DNA from: CAZVWV01 sp964631745 | GTDB taxonomy: Bacteria > Bdellovibrionota_C > UBA2361 > JBGSMV01 | DNA length: 21,916 nt | Assembly (NCBI GenBank): GCA_964631745.1 | Contig: CAZVWV010000057.1 | Location: 1 to 21,916 of the forward strand | Direction: 5' to 3' | Shown here: one piece after another, positions 15,062-21,916 of the stretch | Layout of the letters: the number at the start of each line of letters is the position of its first letter | Numbering within the stretch: the stretch's first letter is position 1 | Program-made: the position numbers and the translations under genes | Notes under the pieces: model-generated | Databases searched by the model: none | The model's input: only the letters and a program-made list of their open reading frames with translations | Told to the model about the DNA's origin: nothing

Positions 15062-16213
15062 ATGAAATTTGTGAAAAGGGCCCAGAAGAATAAGATTGGT
15101 TCCAGAGAGAACGGTATCAAAACTACGCCAAAAAGCGATGAGCGCAAAGCTCGTTTTGAAGCAGTAGTTGAATCCTTCCCTAATGGATTACTTGGCGTCG
15201 ATAGCCATGGCCGAATAGAATTAGTAAATGAAGAGCTTGAAAAAATGTTTGGGTATAGCCGCCTTGAACTGATAGGCAAACCGGTTGAGGTTCTTATCCC
15301 GCCAAGATTCCGGAGCGAGCATGTTAATCTTGTGAAAGCATATTTTCTTGCACCGACTGCGAAGATTTTAGGAGGAGGCCGCGATTTAGAAGGCGTTAGA
15401 AAGGATGGTAGTACATTTTCGGTTGAGGTGGGATTGCGTCCCATCGTGGGAGGCGGAACGCTGAGGGCTCTTGCCGCAATTTCCGATATTACCAAGAGAA
15501 AGAAGATCGAGTCAGATTTGCGACGTTCTAACGAAGAACTCGAACATTTTGCGTACGTTGTCTCACATGATTTGCAGGAGCCAGCCAGGATGATAGCGAG
15601 CTTCGCGGAGATGTTACGACAAGATTACGGCACTGCTTTTGACGAGCGCGGCCAGCGATGGTTGACGCATATCACTGATGGCGCTACCAGGATGCGCGCC
15701 CTCATGAATGGGCTCTTGTCATATTGCCGTGTGGGAACGCAGGAATTGCGCTGGCAATCAGTAAATACGGACCAAGTGATCAAAGATGTGCTGGATGACT
15801 TGGCCATGGCCATCAAAGAGTCGAGAGCAGAAGTTTCTGTTGATAAGCTCCCGGACGTAATGGGAGATCAGAATTTATTGCGCCTGCTGTTCCAGAATCT
15901 TATCTCCAATGCCATCAAGTTCATACCAGAAGGTAGGCAGCCTCTGGTAAAGGTTGAAGCTTGGCAAGATGGCCGTTTTTTTAAATTTGCCGTGAAAGAT
16001 AACGGAATAGGAATTGAAGAGGAGTATTTTAGCCGAATCTTTGTGATTTTCCAGCGTCTTCATGGAATCACTAAGTATCCGGGAACCGGACTGGGGCTGG
16101 CGATTTGCGACAAGGTTGTGAAGCGGCACCTTGGAAGGATTTGGGTCGAGTCCACCCCCGGCACTGGGAGTACGTTCAATTTTACCTTAGCAAATAAAGT
16201 GAAGTTTGAATGA
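15062..16213 (+). CDS. PAS-domain sensor histidine kinase
   Basis: A 383-residue cytosolic kinase with no membrane segments. Residues about 31-145 are a PAS sensor domain (GLLGVDSHGRIELVNEELEKMFGY, then a C-terminal PAC-like end at ISDITKRK). HisKA follows with phospho-acceptor His169 in YVVSHDLQEPARMI, the 'SHDLQEP' form shared with phytochrome-like kinases. The ATPase domain shows the N-box (Asn279, Asn283, NLISNAIKF), the G1 box DNGIGI (313-318) and the G2 box GTGLGL (341-346), all intact. Its stop overlaps the next gene's start by ATGA (16210-16213), making the Rcp1-type regulator its cognate partner. The PAS ligand is unknown. The ribosome site is weak (AAGAG right before the ATG), and the leader is structured. 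Confidence 0.95.
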   Translation: MKFVKRAQKNKIGSRENGIKTTPKSDERKARFEAVVESFPNGLLGVDSHGRIELVNEELEKMFGYSRLELIGKPVEVLIPPRFRSEHVNLVKAYFLAPTAKILGGGRDLEGVRKDGSTFSVEVGLRPIVGGGTLRALAAISDITKRKKIESDLRRSNEELEHFAYVVSHDLQEPARMIASFAEMLRQDYGTAFDERGQRWLTHITDGATRMRALMNGLLSYCRVGTQELRWQSVNTDQVIKDVLDDLAMAIKESRAEVSVDKLPDVMGDQNLLRLLFQNLISNAIKFIPEGRQPLVKVEAWQDGRFFKFAVKDNGIGIEEEYFSRIFVIFQRLHGITKYPGTGLGLAICDKVVKRHLGRIWVESTPGTGSTFNFTLANKVKFE

Positions 16214-16638
16214 GCACAGAGCCTATGAATATTTTGTTAGTCGAGGATAATCCCGGGGATGTCGAGCTTTTTCGTGAAGCTCTAAGTCATCGAGAACTCT
16301 TAATTCATGTAGTTGAGGATGGCGTTGACGCAATCTCGTTCTTAAGTCAAAAGGGCGCATATGCCAATATGCCGCCGCCGGCCTTGGTCGTATTAGATAT
16401 CAACTTGCCGCGCAAGAATGGACACGAAGTTTTGGCGGAGATTCGAGCAGATCCAAGACTAACGGCGCTTCCCGTAGTCATGTTCACGACCTCAGATTAC
16501 CGCAAGGATATAATTAAAGGGTACCAAGCGCACGTTAGTGCCTATGTAACCAAGCCGGGTAGCGCTTCGCAGTATCGCGCGGCCGTCAAAGAGATCGAGT
16601 CGTTCTGGCTGTCATTGGCAAAGCTGCCGAATGCCTGA
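16210..16638 (+). CDS. Rcp1-type single-domain response regulator
   Basis: A 142-residue stand-alone receiver of the Rcp1/CheY-like group that pairs with phytochrome-like kinases. The acidic pocket is Glu12/Asp13, the phospho-acceptor Asp63 (ALVVLDINLPRKNG), with Thr94 (MFTTSDYRKD) and Lys115 (YVTKPGS). The extended 'SDYRKDIIKGY' and the C-terminal FWL segment are typical of Rcp1 relatives. It has no output domain, so it acts through protein contacts or as a phosphate shuttle. The 4-bp overlap with the upstream kinase gene implies translational coupling. It converges on the next receiver gene with only 14 bases between stops. Confidence 0.93.
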   Translation: MSTEPMNILLVEDNPGDVELFREALSHRELLIHVVEDGVDAISFLSQKGAYANMPPPALVVLDINLPRKNGHEVLAEIRADPRLTALPVVMFTTSDYRKDIIKGYQAHVSAYVTKPGSASQYRAAVKEIESFWLSLAKLPNA

Positions 16639-16652
16639 GTTTCTCCCTGCGC

Positions 16653-17030
16653 TCAACTGCCCGCGACACCAAGGGCTTGCAATAGCTCCTTACATTCAAA
16701 CTCTCCCTTCATCAAACACCCATTTGCTCCCGCAGCAATAGCTTCGGCTCTTCGCTCCGGCGTCACCACTCCGGATAGAACTAGCAAAGGCAGACATGGT
16801 TCAGCAGCTCGAAATTTTCGGATGGCTCTAACGCCCCAGGCATCGGGCAAGCCGAGATCCAATAGGACAGCATCGTAGGTGCTGCCTTTAGCGAAGTTTA
16901 TGCCCTCCTGCAGGGTGCAAGCGTGAACAAGCTCGAAATCGGTGCCCCCTTTAACTAGAACCGCTTTCAAGAGCTCCACATCCAAGAGATTGTCTTCGAT
17001 TACTAAGAACTTCATACCTGAATAAGACAT
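16653..17030 (-). CDS. Stand-alone receiver domain protein
   Basis: A 125-residue CheY-like receiver with Glu12/Asp13, phospho-acceptor Asp58 (DAVLLDLGLPDAWG), Ser86 (VLSGVV) and Lys108 (LMKGE). The 'LDLgLPDs.G' and 'kGe' signatures match the receiver at the front of the receiver-kinase at 20889-21830, so the two are probably related by duplication. It has no output domain. The start could be 17030 or the ATG at 17015, which has AGG immediately upstream. It is convergent with the Rcp1-type gene and divergent from the CheB-CheR-kinase gene. Confidence 0.9.
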   Translation of the reverse strand: MSYSGMKFLVIEDNLLDVELLKAVLVKGGTDFELVHACTLQEGINFAKGSTYDAVLLDLGLPDAWGVRAIRKFRAAEPCLPLLVLSGVVTPERRAEAIAAGANGCLMKGEFECKELLQALGVAGS

Positions 17031-17135
17031 TCAATAATTTCACAATTAACTACAGCAGCTCACCTAATTTTTACGATAGCTGAACGTAAAGACTACATCG
17101 CCTAAGAGAATTTTGCCATTACTAAGAAATCACAA

Positions 17136-17163
17136 TTGTCTGGTGGATAAGCTTCGGCATAAT
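17136..17163 (+). promoter_or_regulatory. Possible promoter for the CheB-CheR-kinase gene
   Basis: TTGTCT (17136-17141) is followed after 16 bases by CATAAT (17158-17163), a fair sigma-70-like pair; TAATAT two bases further on would give an 18-base spacer. Transcription from here would give a leader of about 105 bases. The call is from consensus only. Confidence 0.35.
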
Positions 17164-17260
17164 ATTTTGAAATCTATTTCTGATAGTCACCGGGTTTTTC
17201 TCAGATGAGCATGGCGTTGAACGCATAGATTTTCTTTAATCGGTGATCGTAAACTTGATG

Positions 17261-17265
17261 AGGGA
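17261..17265 (+). promoter_or_regulatory. Ribosome binding site fixing the CheB-CheR-kinase start
   Basis: AGGGA lies 10 bases before the ATG at 17276. The frame extends upstream to a GTG at 17243 and an ATG at 17258, neither with a comparable site, so 17276 is preferred. Confidence 0.55.
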
Positions 17266-17275
17266 CCAACATATT

Positions 17276-20200
17276 ATGGAAACGAAAAATTGCACCTCAT
17301 CGTCTGTTGAAAAATCATGCGAAGGAGAGGGGGGGGGCACTAGCGTTGACGAGAATGCCAAGTACGTAGTTGGGATCGGTGCTTCGGCCGGCGGGCTAGA
17401 CGCGATTGAGGAACTGTTCCAACACATGCCTCACAAGACTGGCGCCGCCTTTGTCGTGGTGCAGCATCTATCACCGGACTTTAAAAGTTTGATGGACGAA
17501 ATCCTTTCAAGGCACACGCAGATTCCGGTCTTTCGAGTCGAAAATGAAATGCTCGTGAAGCCAGATTCGATCTACCTCATCCCGCCACGAAAAAAGATGA
17601 TCATTGCGGGAGGTAGGTTGATTCTAACCGACCAGGATCTTACCCCTGGCATTAACCTACCCATCGACATTTTTTTCCGATCGTTGGCTCAGGAATATGG
17701 CCCTCGCGCAATCGGTATTGTGCTTTCAGGTTCAGGATCCGACGGTGCCCGCGGACTTCAAGCTATCCATGATGAGGGTGGCTACGCCTTGGTTCAAGAT
17801 CTTGAGTCAGCAAAATTCGACAGCATGCCGCGAGCGGCGGTAAATACCACTTCTGTGGATTTCGTGGGTGAGGCCAGGAATATGCCGCAGGTTGTGGTGG
17901 AATATTTACGTAATCCCAATCAAGTACGTGAGTTAGCCTCGGCCCTAGCAAAATCGGAGACCACCACTGATTCAGCCCTCCTGGATATCTTTGAACTATT
18001 GCGGCTTCGATACGGCATCGATTTTCGCTTTTACCGGGCCACGACAGTCGATCGACGCTTAGATCGGCGCATGAGCATGGCCGGTGTGAAAGATTTGCCG
18101 TCTTATGTTCAGTATTTATCCGACACGCCAAACGAGCTAAATAATCTTTATCAGGATCTATTGATAGGCGTAACAAAATTTTTCAGAGATCCGGAAGCAT
18201 TTTTGGCCTTGGACCAAGAAGTGCTGCCAAGTTTGCTTGAGAAAGCAAAGGACTCTAAGCTACTTAGAGTATGGGTAGCTGGCTGCGCAACTGGCGAGGA
18301 ATCTTACTCATTAGCGATCGCGATCGCCGAAGCGCTCCGCAAAGCTGAAATTTCCGATGTCACTTTGAAGATCTTTTCGACGGATGTGCACGGCGAATCC
18401 TTAGAAAAGGCTGCTCTTGGTATTTACGAAAAATCTCAGCTTGCAGACGTTCCCTTGGAGCTTCTTGAGCGCTATTTTGTTCCAGTGAACGAGACCTTCC
18501 AAGTCAGTGCCGCTCTTCGCCGTAATATCGTATTCGCTCCCCAAAACATCATCAGCGATCCGCCCTTTACCAAGATGGACCTTATTAGCTGTAGGAATAT
18601 GTTGATTTACCTAGAACCGGCCTTGCAACATAAGGCGCTATCCCTATTTCACTTTGCGCTAAGAACGGGCGGGTGCCTATTTCTTGGGCCTAGTGAAAGT
18701 GTGGGCAAATTATCGGATGAGTTCGATTCCGCCTCACATAAGTGGAAAATATTCGTCAAACGGCGAGATCGACGTCTTCCGGACGCGCGGCCCGTATATT
18801 TTTCTCGCAAAATCGGCGAGCAAATTTCGCGCTTCCGAGTTCAAGCCACACCTATCGAGCGCAGCTATAGCGATCCAACGATAACTTGGGCATATGAGGC
18901 TTTATTAGGCGAATTCGTGGAAAACGGATTTCTAATAGATGAAAAGCGCGACATTTTGCATATATACGGAAGCGCCCGGCAGTTTATCCGAATTGAAGAA
19001 GGGCGGGTCTCGTCTAATCTGACACGCCTGGTCGATGAGAACTTGGGGGTGGCGTTAAAGGCGGCTTTACACAGAGCCGCTAAGGAAGGTAAAGCGATAG
19101 AGTACCGAGAGCTTAGGATAGATGTCGGCCAAGAAAAAAAGAATTGTCGTCTGGTTGTGCGACCCCTATATAGTAAGCGGGCTAACGCGACTTACTTTTT
19201 TTGTGAAATTGGCGAAGTAAGTCCGAAGTCAAAATCAGAGAGTCTAGTGACTGTCCCATCGCGCGATACTACCAACGCTGAAACTAGTCAGCAGCTGGCT
19301 GATTTGGAGTCAGAGTTGCAATATGCCAGGGAGCATTTGCAAGCCACCAACGAAGAGTTAGAAACCAGCAACGAGGAGTTACAGGCCACAAATGAGGAAT
19401 TAGTGGCAGCCAACGAAGAGCTACAAAGCACTAATGAAGAGCTGCAAAGCACTAACGAGGAGCTTCAGAGCACCAATGAGGAGCTACACTCGGTCAATGA
19501 GGAGCTTCATACAGTCAATGCCGAGTATCACGCCAAAATTGAAGAGTTGACCCAGCTGAATAACGACATGGAGAATCTCTTACGCAGTACAGAGATCGGT
19601 ACGATCTTTCTTGATAAAAACTTGGAGATTCGAAAATATACCCCAGCGGTTGGAAAGTTAATGAATTTACTGGATCGAGATATCGGCCGCCCCATAGAGC
19701 ATCTTTCGCTGAAGATCGATTTAGATTCCAGTGAAATCAAGCGTATGAGCGAGAGCGTGCTGAATTCGCGCCAGTCTGAGGAGAAAGAGGTGCGAGTTGG
19801 AGGCGATGAATTTCGTTGCCTTGCAATGCGTGTCATGCCTTACAAAGACGAAAAGGATGAGGTGCAAGGCATCGTCATCGTATTTGCCGATATCTCTGAA
19901 CTGAAATACCAACAGGTAGAGTTGCGTCGCTACGCTGGCCAGTTAGAAGCCAGCAATAAGGATTTGCAAGATTTTGCCTACGCCGTTTCACATAACTTGC
20001 AAGCTCCGCTCCGCCATATTCGTTGGTTGACCGATCAATTATCCGGCTGTTTGGTGGACCGTATGGACCCTGGCAATATTGAGAAATTTAATCAGTTAAA
20101 CGACAAAGCTGATTATATGAAGGAATTGATCCAAAATTTGCTGGAGTATTCGCGCGTGCACACCCGCGGCGCTGAGTTTGAAAAAGCCGATTGCTCGGAA

Positions 20201-20683
20201 TCGCTTCGGCAAGCCTTAGTTAATCTTAGATCGCGTGTGGAAGCTAGTGGCGCGGTGGTTCATCAATCAGCACTACCCTCGCTTCGAATTGATAAGGGGC
20301 AGATGACGCGTGTTTTTCAGAATCTTATAGATAATGCCATTAAGTTCAAGGGTGAGAGTCCACCGAACATCCATATTGGGATTGAGCGCGACGATCATAA
20401 TTGGGTGTTTAGGATTAGTGATAACGGACGTGGGATAGAAGCCGAAGATCAAGAGGAACACGACCGCGCATTTATGATCTTTCAAAAACTTCATCAAAAC
20501 GATGAGTTGCCGGGAACAGGAGTGGGGCTTGCGGTAACGAAGCGCATAGTGGAGCGTCACGGCGGCCGCATTTGGTTTAAGTCAATCGTGGGCCGGGGAA
20601 GCGATTTCTACTTCAGTTTACCACTTTCATTGGCAGATTCGAATACGACCTCCAATGAAAACAGTGTCGACTATCCCAACTGA
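17276..20683 (+). CDS. CheB-CheR-coiled coil-PAS-histidine kinase fusion
   Basis: A 1135-residue cytosolic multi-domain protein (residues below count from the ATG at 17276). CheB methylesterase, about 30-205, has an intact triad: Ser37 (GIGASAGG), His64 (VVQHLSPDF) and Asp156 (GSGSDGARG). CheR methyltransferase, about 240-480, shows [11 protein letters not shown] and the SAM-binding [20 protein letters not shown]-like region (about 535-650) follows, then a coiled coil of eight exact NEELxxx heptads (692-747). A second PAS domain (about 770-880) leads to HisKA with His906 ([13 protein letters not shown]) and an ATPase domain with N-box (NLIDNAIKF), DNGRGI and GTGVGL. No receiver domain precedes CheB, unlike classical CheB. 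The family is known, but its methylation targets are mostly unknown, and no chemoreceptor is encoded here. A run of nine G lies at codons 18-21. Confidence 0.95.
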   Translation: METKNCTSSSVEKSCEGEGGGTSVDENAKYVVGIGASAGGLDAIEELFQHMPHKTGAAFVVVQHLSPDFKSLMDEILSRHTQIPVFRVENEMLVKPDSIYLIPPRKKMIIAGGRLILTDQDLTPGINLPIDIFFRSLAQEYGPRAIGIVLSGSGSDGARGLQAIHDEGGYALVQDLESAKFDSMPRAAVNTTSVDFVGEARNMPQVVVEYLRNPNQVRELASALAKSETTTDSALLDIFELLRLRYGIDFRFYRATTVDRRLDRRMSMAGVKDLPSYVQYLSDTPNELNNLYQDLLIGVTKFFRDPEAFLALDQEVLPSLLEKAKDSKLLRVWVAGCATGEESYSLAIAIAEALRKAEISDVTLKIFSTDVHGESLEKAALGIYEKSQLADVPLELLERYFVPVNETFQVSAALRRNIVFAPQNIISDPPFTKMDLISCRNMLIYLEPALQHKALSLFHFALRTGGCLFLGPSESVGKLSDEFDSASHKWKIFVKRRDRRLPDARPVYFSRKIGEQISRFRVQATPIERSYSDPTITWAYEALLGEFVENGFLIDEKRDILHIYGSARQFIRIEEGRVSSNLTRLVDENLGVALKAALHRAAKEGKAIEYRELRIDVGQEKKNCRLVVRPLYSKRANATYFFCEIGEVSPKSKSESLVTVPSRDTTNAETSQQLADLESELQYAREHLQATNEELETSNEELQATNEELVAANEELQSTNEELQSTNEELQSTNEELHSVNEELHTVNAEYHAKIEELTQLNNDMENLLRSTEIGTIFLDKNLEIRKYTPAVGKLMNLLDRDIGRPIEHLSLKIDLDSSEIKRMSESVLNSRQSEEKEVRVGGDEFRCLAMRVMPYKDEKDEVQGIVIVFADISELKYQQVELRRYAGQLEASNKDLQDFAYAVSHNLQAPLRHIRWLTDQLSGCLVDRMDPGNIEKFNQLNDKADYMKELIQNLLEYSRVHTRGAEFEKADCSESLRQALVNLRSRVEASGAVVHQSALPSLRIDKGQMTRVFQNLIDNAIKFKGESPPNIHIGIERDDHNWVFRISDNGRGIEAEDQEEHDRAFMIFQKLHQNDELPGTGVGLAVTKRIVERHGGRIWFKSIVGRGSDFYFSLPLSLADSNTTSNENSVDYPN
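19349..19516 (+). repeat. Eight 21-base tandem repeats encoding NEELxxx heptads
   Basis: Eight consecutive 21-base units, each coding Asn-Glu-Glu-Leu plus three residues (ETS, QAT, VAA, QST three times, HST/HSV, HTV), with no indels. They form a continuous signalling coiled coil between the CheR and second PAS portions. Synonymous codons differ between units, so the repeat is old and kept at the protein level rather than recently amplified. Confidence 0.9.
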
Positions 20684-20875
20684 GCCGATCGTTCTTAGGC
20701 TTGAGTTTTCTCTGAAATTTGCAGTTTCTGGCGTTACCCCTGGCTAGATCAGGAGAAGTCCCAATAGGATTTTAGTTCTTTTAGCAAGCGGCCGAATATC
20801 TTAGGTAGAGTCAGCAATGGATGTGTGTAGGTACTCTTCGCCTATGTCTCAGCGGAAGTATCGGGTGTCTTTCTA

Positions 20876-20880
20876 AGGAA
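20876..20880 (+). promoter_or_regulatory. Ribosome binding site favouring a GTG start
   Basis: AAGGA stands 8 bases before GTG at 20889 and 14 before the in-frame ATG at 20895, so the GTG start is preferred. Confidence 0.6.
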
Positions 20881-20888
20881 ATTAATTT

Positions 20889-21830
20889 GTGGGTATGAGG
20901 CTTGATGATTTCATTGCGCCACGGGAGATCTATGTTCTCTTGGTAGATGACGACGAGTTCGACAGAAAGGTGGCGGAGACTGAGCTCTGCGAGAAGCCAA
21001 AATCGTGCTCGGTTTTGAGCCCCTTATTTGTAGTTAAGAGCGCATCCTCTCTTAAGGAGGGGCTGGAGAAATTGCATCGAGAATGCTTCGACGTTCTGCT
21101 ATTGGATTTAACCCTGCCGGATTCTCGTGGACCTAAAACTCTGGCGAAAGTGGTTGCAGAGTTCCCGGCGCTGCCGATCGTTGTCTTAACCGGCGTTGAT
21201 GACGAGGCACTTGCCCTAAAGACCATTAATGAAGGCGCGCAGGATTACGTGGTCAAAGGTGAGCGCTGTGGCGCCTTGGCTCGTACCATCGTGTATGCCA
21301 TCCAACGAAGAAAGATCTGGGCTAGACTCCAGGAAGCAGAGCGCGAAGCCGTCGCCGGAACTCAGGCCAAGAGCACCTTCTTGGCCAATATGAGCCATGA
21401 GATTAGGACGCCTTTAACGGCGATTTTGGGATTCACAGAGATTGCTCTGGACGAAGCCGCTAACGAAAAGCAGCGAGCTGCTCTGCTTGTAACAAAACGT
21501 AACGGTGAACATCTCTTGCAGGTAATAAATGATATTCTTGACATCTCAAAGATTGAATCGGGTAAATTCGAAATTGAGAATAAGCCTGTAAAGTTGTTTA
21601 GGATGTTAGAGCATTTAGAGAGCACCTTCAATTTTCGCGCAGCCGAAAAAGGACTCTCATTGGGATTTGAGTACCACTTTCCTTTACCCGTTAGCATTAG
21701 CACTGACGAACTTCATTTACGGCAGATACTCTTTAATTTAATCGGAAACGCTTTGAAATTTACCTCTACGGGCGGAGTCAAGGTGGCAGTGCGCTTACCC
21801 AAACAATTGCAGATATCGCTCGTGCGCTAA
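20889..21830 (+). CDS. Receiver-histidine kinase, truncated in the ATPase domain
   Basis: A 313-residue protein as it stands. Residues 14-128 are a receiver with Asp20-22, phospho-acceptor Asp73 (VLLLDLTLPDSRG), Thr101 and Lys123. A helical linker (138-160) leads to HisKA with His170 (FLANMSHEIRTPLTAILGF). The ATPase domain begins and its N-box is present (Asn283, Asn287, FNLIGNALKF), but the frame stops after VKVAVRLPKQLQISLVR. The DxGxGI and GTGLGL boxes and any following domain are missing, so ATP could not be bound normally. From about 21775 another frame carries an unrelated ROK-like sequence, so the natural gene probably continued and has been cut by a rearrangement or an assembly join. 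The receiver resembles that at 16653-17030. Confidence 0.85.
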   Translation: MGMRLDDFIAPREIYVLLVDDDEFDRKVAETELCEKPKSCSVLSPLFVVKSASSLKEGLEKLHRECFDVLLLDLTLPDSRGPKTLAKVVAEFPALPIVVLTGVDDEALALKTINEGAQDYVVKGERCGALARTIVYAIQRRKIWARLQEAEREAVAGTQAKSTFLANMSHEIRTPLTAILGFTEIALDEAANEKQRAALLVTKRNGEHLLQVINDILDISKIESGKFEIENKPVKLFRMLEHLESTFNFRAAEKGLSLGFEYHFPLPVSISTDELHLRQILFNLIGNALKFTSTGGVKVAVRLPKQLQISLVR

Positions 21831-21916
21831 TGGCCAAACATGACATTGCATCAGTGGGAGTTTCTGCTGCAGGTTTTGTTTCCTCTGATCGAAAGACAAT
21901 GTTAGCTACACCAAAT
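21773..21916 (+). CDS. Partial ROK-family (glucokinase-like) coding fragment
   Basis: In the frame one base behind that of the kinase gene, the last ~45 codons read through to the window end without a stop. They include GGSALTQTIADIARALMAKH, then DIASVGVSAAGFVSSDRK and TMLATPN. The 'vGvsaaGfVssdR.tml.tPN' pattern is what I know from ROK-family glucokinases, especially actinobacterial ones, at roughly residues 50-95 of such a protein. No start codon or N-terminal ATP-binding GxDxGGTK motif is present upstream, where the sequence is kinase coding, so this is an internal fragment, not a complete gene. The left limit is approximate (21770-21800). Confidence 0.55.

Noticed and set aside
19349..19516. 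Tandem 21-base repeats that could be mistaken for a repeat array or CRISPR-like element
   Set aside because: They are in frame, code perfect NEELxxx heptads and sit inside an intact multi-domain gene, so they are a coiled coil. There are no spacers.

Overview
The window looks like a piece of a Gram-negative, proteobacterial-grade chromosome of moderate GC (a little under 50% by eye). The evidence is an Sec-signal lipoprotein, several other exported proteins, Kup and TerC transporters, an FAA1-type acyl-CoA synthetase and a dense set of two-component proteins. No rRNA, tRNA or CRISPR was recognised. I cannot place it more finely; Bdellovibrionota/Oligoflexia-like or an uncultured gammaproteobacterial lineage are guesses. 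The extreme right end (about 21770-21916) may not belong to the same genome.

Layout. 1-209: no recognised gene. 210-4066: an HDOD-like protein (-), a long-chain acyl-CoA synthetase (+), and a degenerate transglutaminase-like protein (-) whose 3' end overlaps the synthetase. 4178-6456: an exported SGNH hydrolase translationally coupled to a DUF4397-type lipoprotein, then a DUF3431 protein. 6455-7809: a single-gene HUH/Y1 (RAYT-like) transposase flanked by inverted copies of an 18-base repeat, with a second copy in tandem on the right; the left copy begins inside the stop codon of the DUF3431 gene. 7904-10722: a minus-strand run of subtilase, spondin-N-like secreted protein and RidA. 10872-13866: Kup potassium transporter with an 8-bp overlap into TerC.

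13994-21830 is a signalling island of six two-component genes and no DNA-binding output domain: a response regulator with a His-less HPt-like tail (-), a PAS histidine kinase overlapping an Rcp1-type regulator by ATGA (+), a stand-alone receiver (-), a large CheB-CheR-coiled coil-PAS-histidine kinase fusion (+), and a receiver-histidine kinase (+). These probably exchange phosphate by protein-protein contacts. No chemoreceptor or flagellar gene is present, so the substrate of the CheB/CheR part is unknown.

The last gene loses its kinase domain after the N-box, and in a different frame the final ~135 bases read as an internal piece of a ROK-family glucokinase of actinobacterial type. This is either a rearrangement or a chimeric join in the assembly. 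Other points worth a second look are the transposon/repeat arrangement, a nine-G run near the start of the CheB-CheR-kinase gene, three hairpins upstream of the PAS kinase gene, and two proteins that keep a fold but have lost the catalytic residues.
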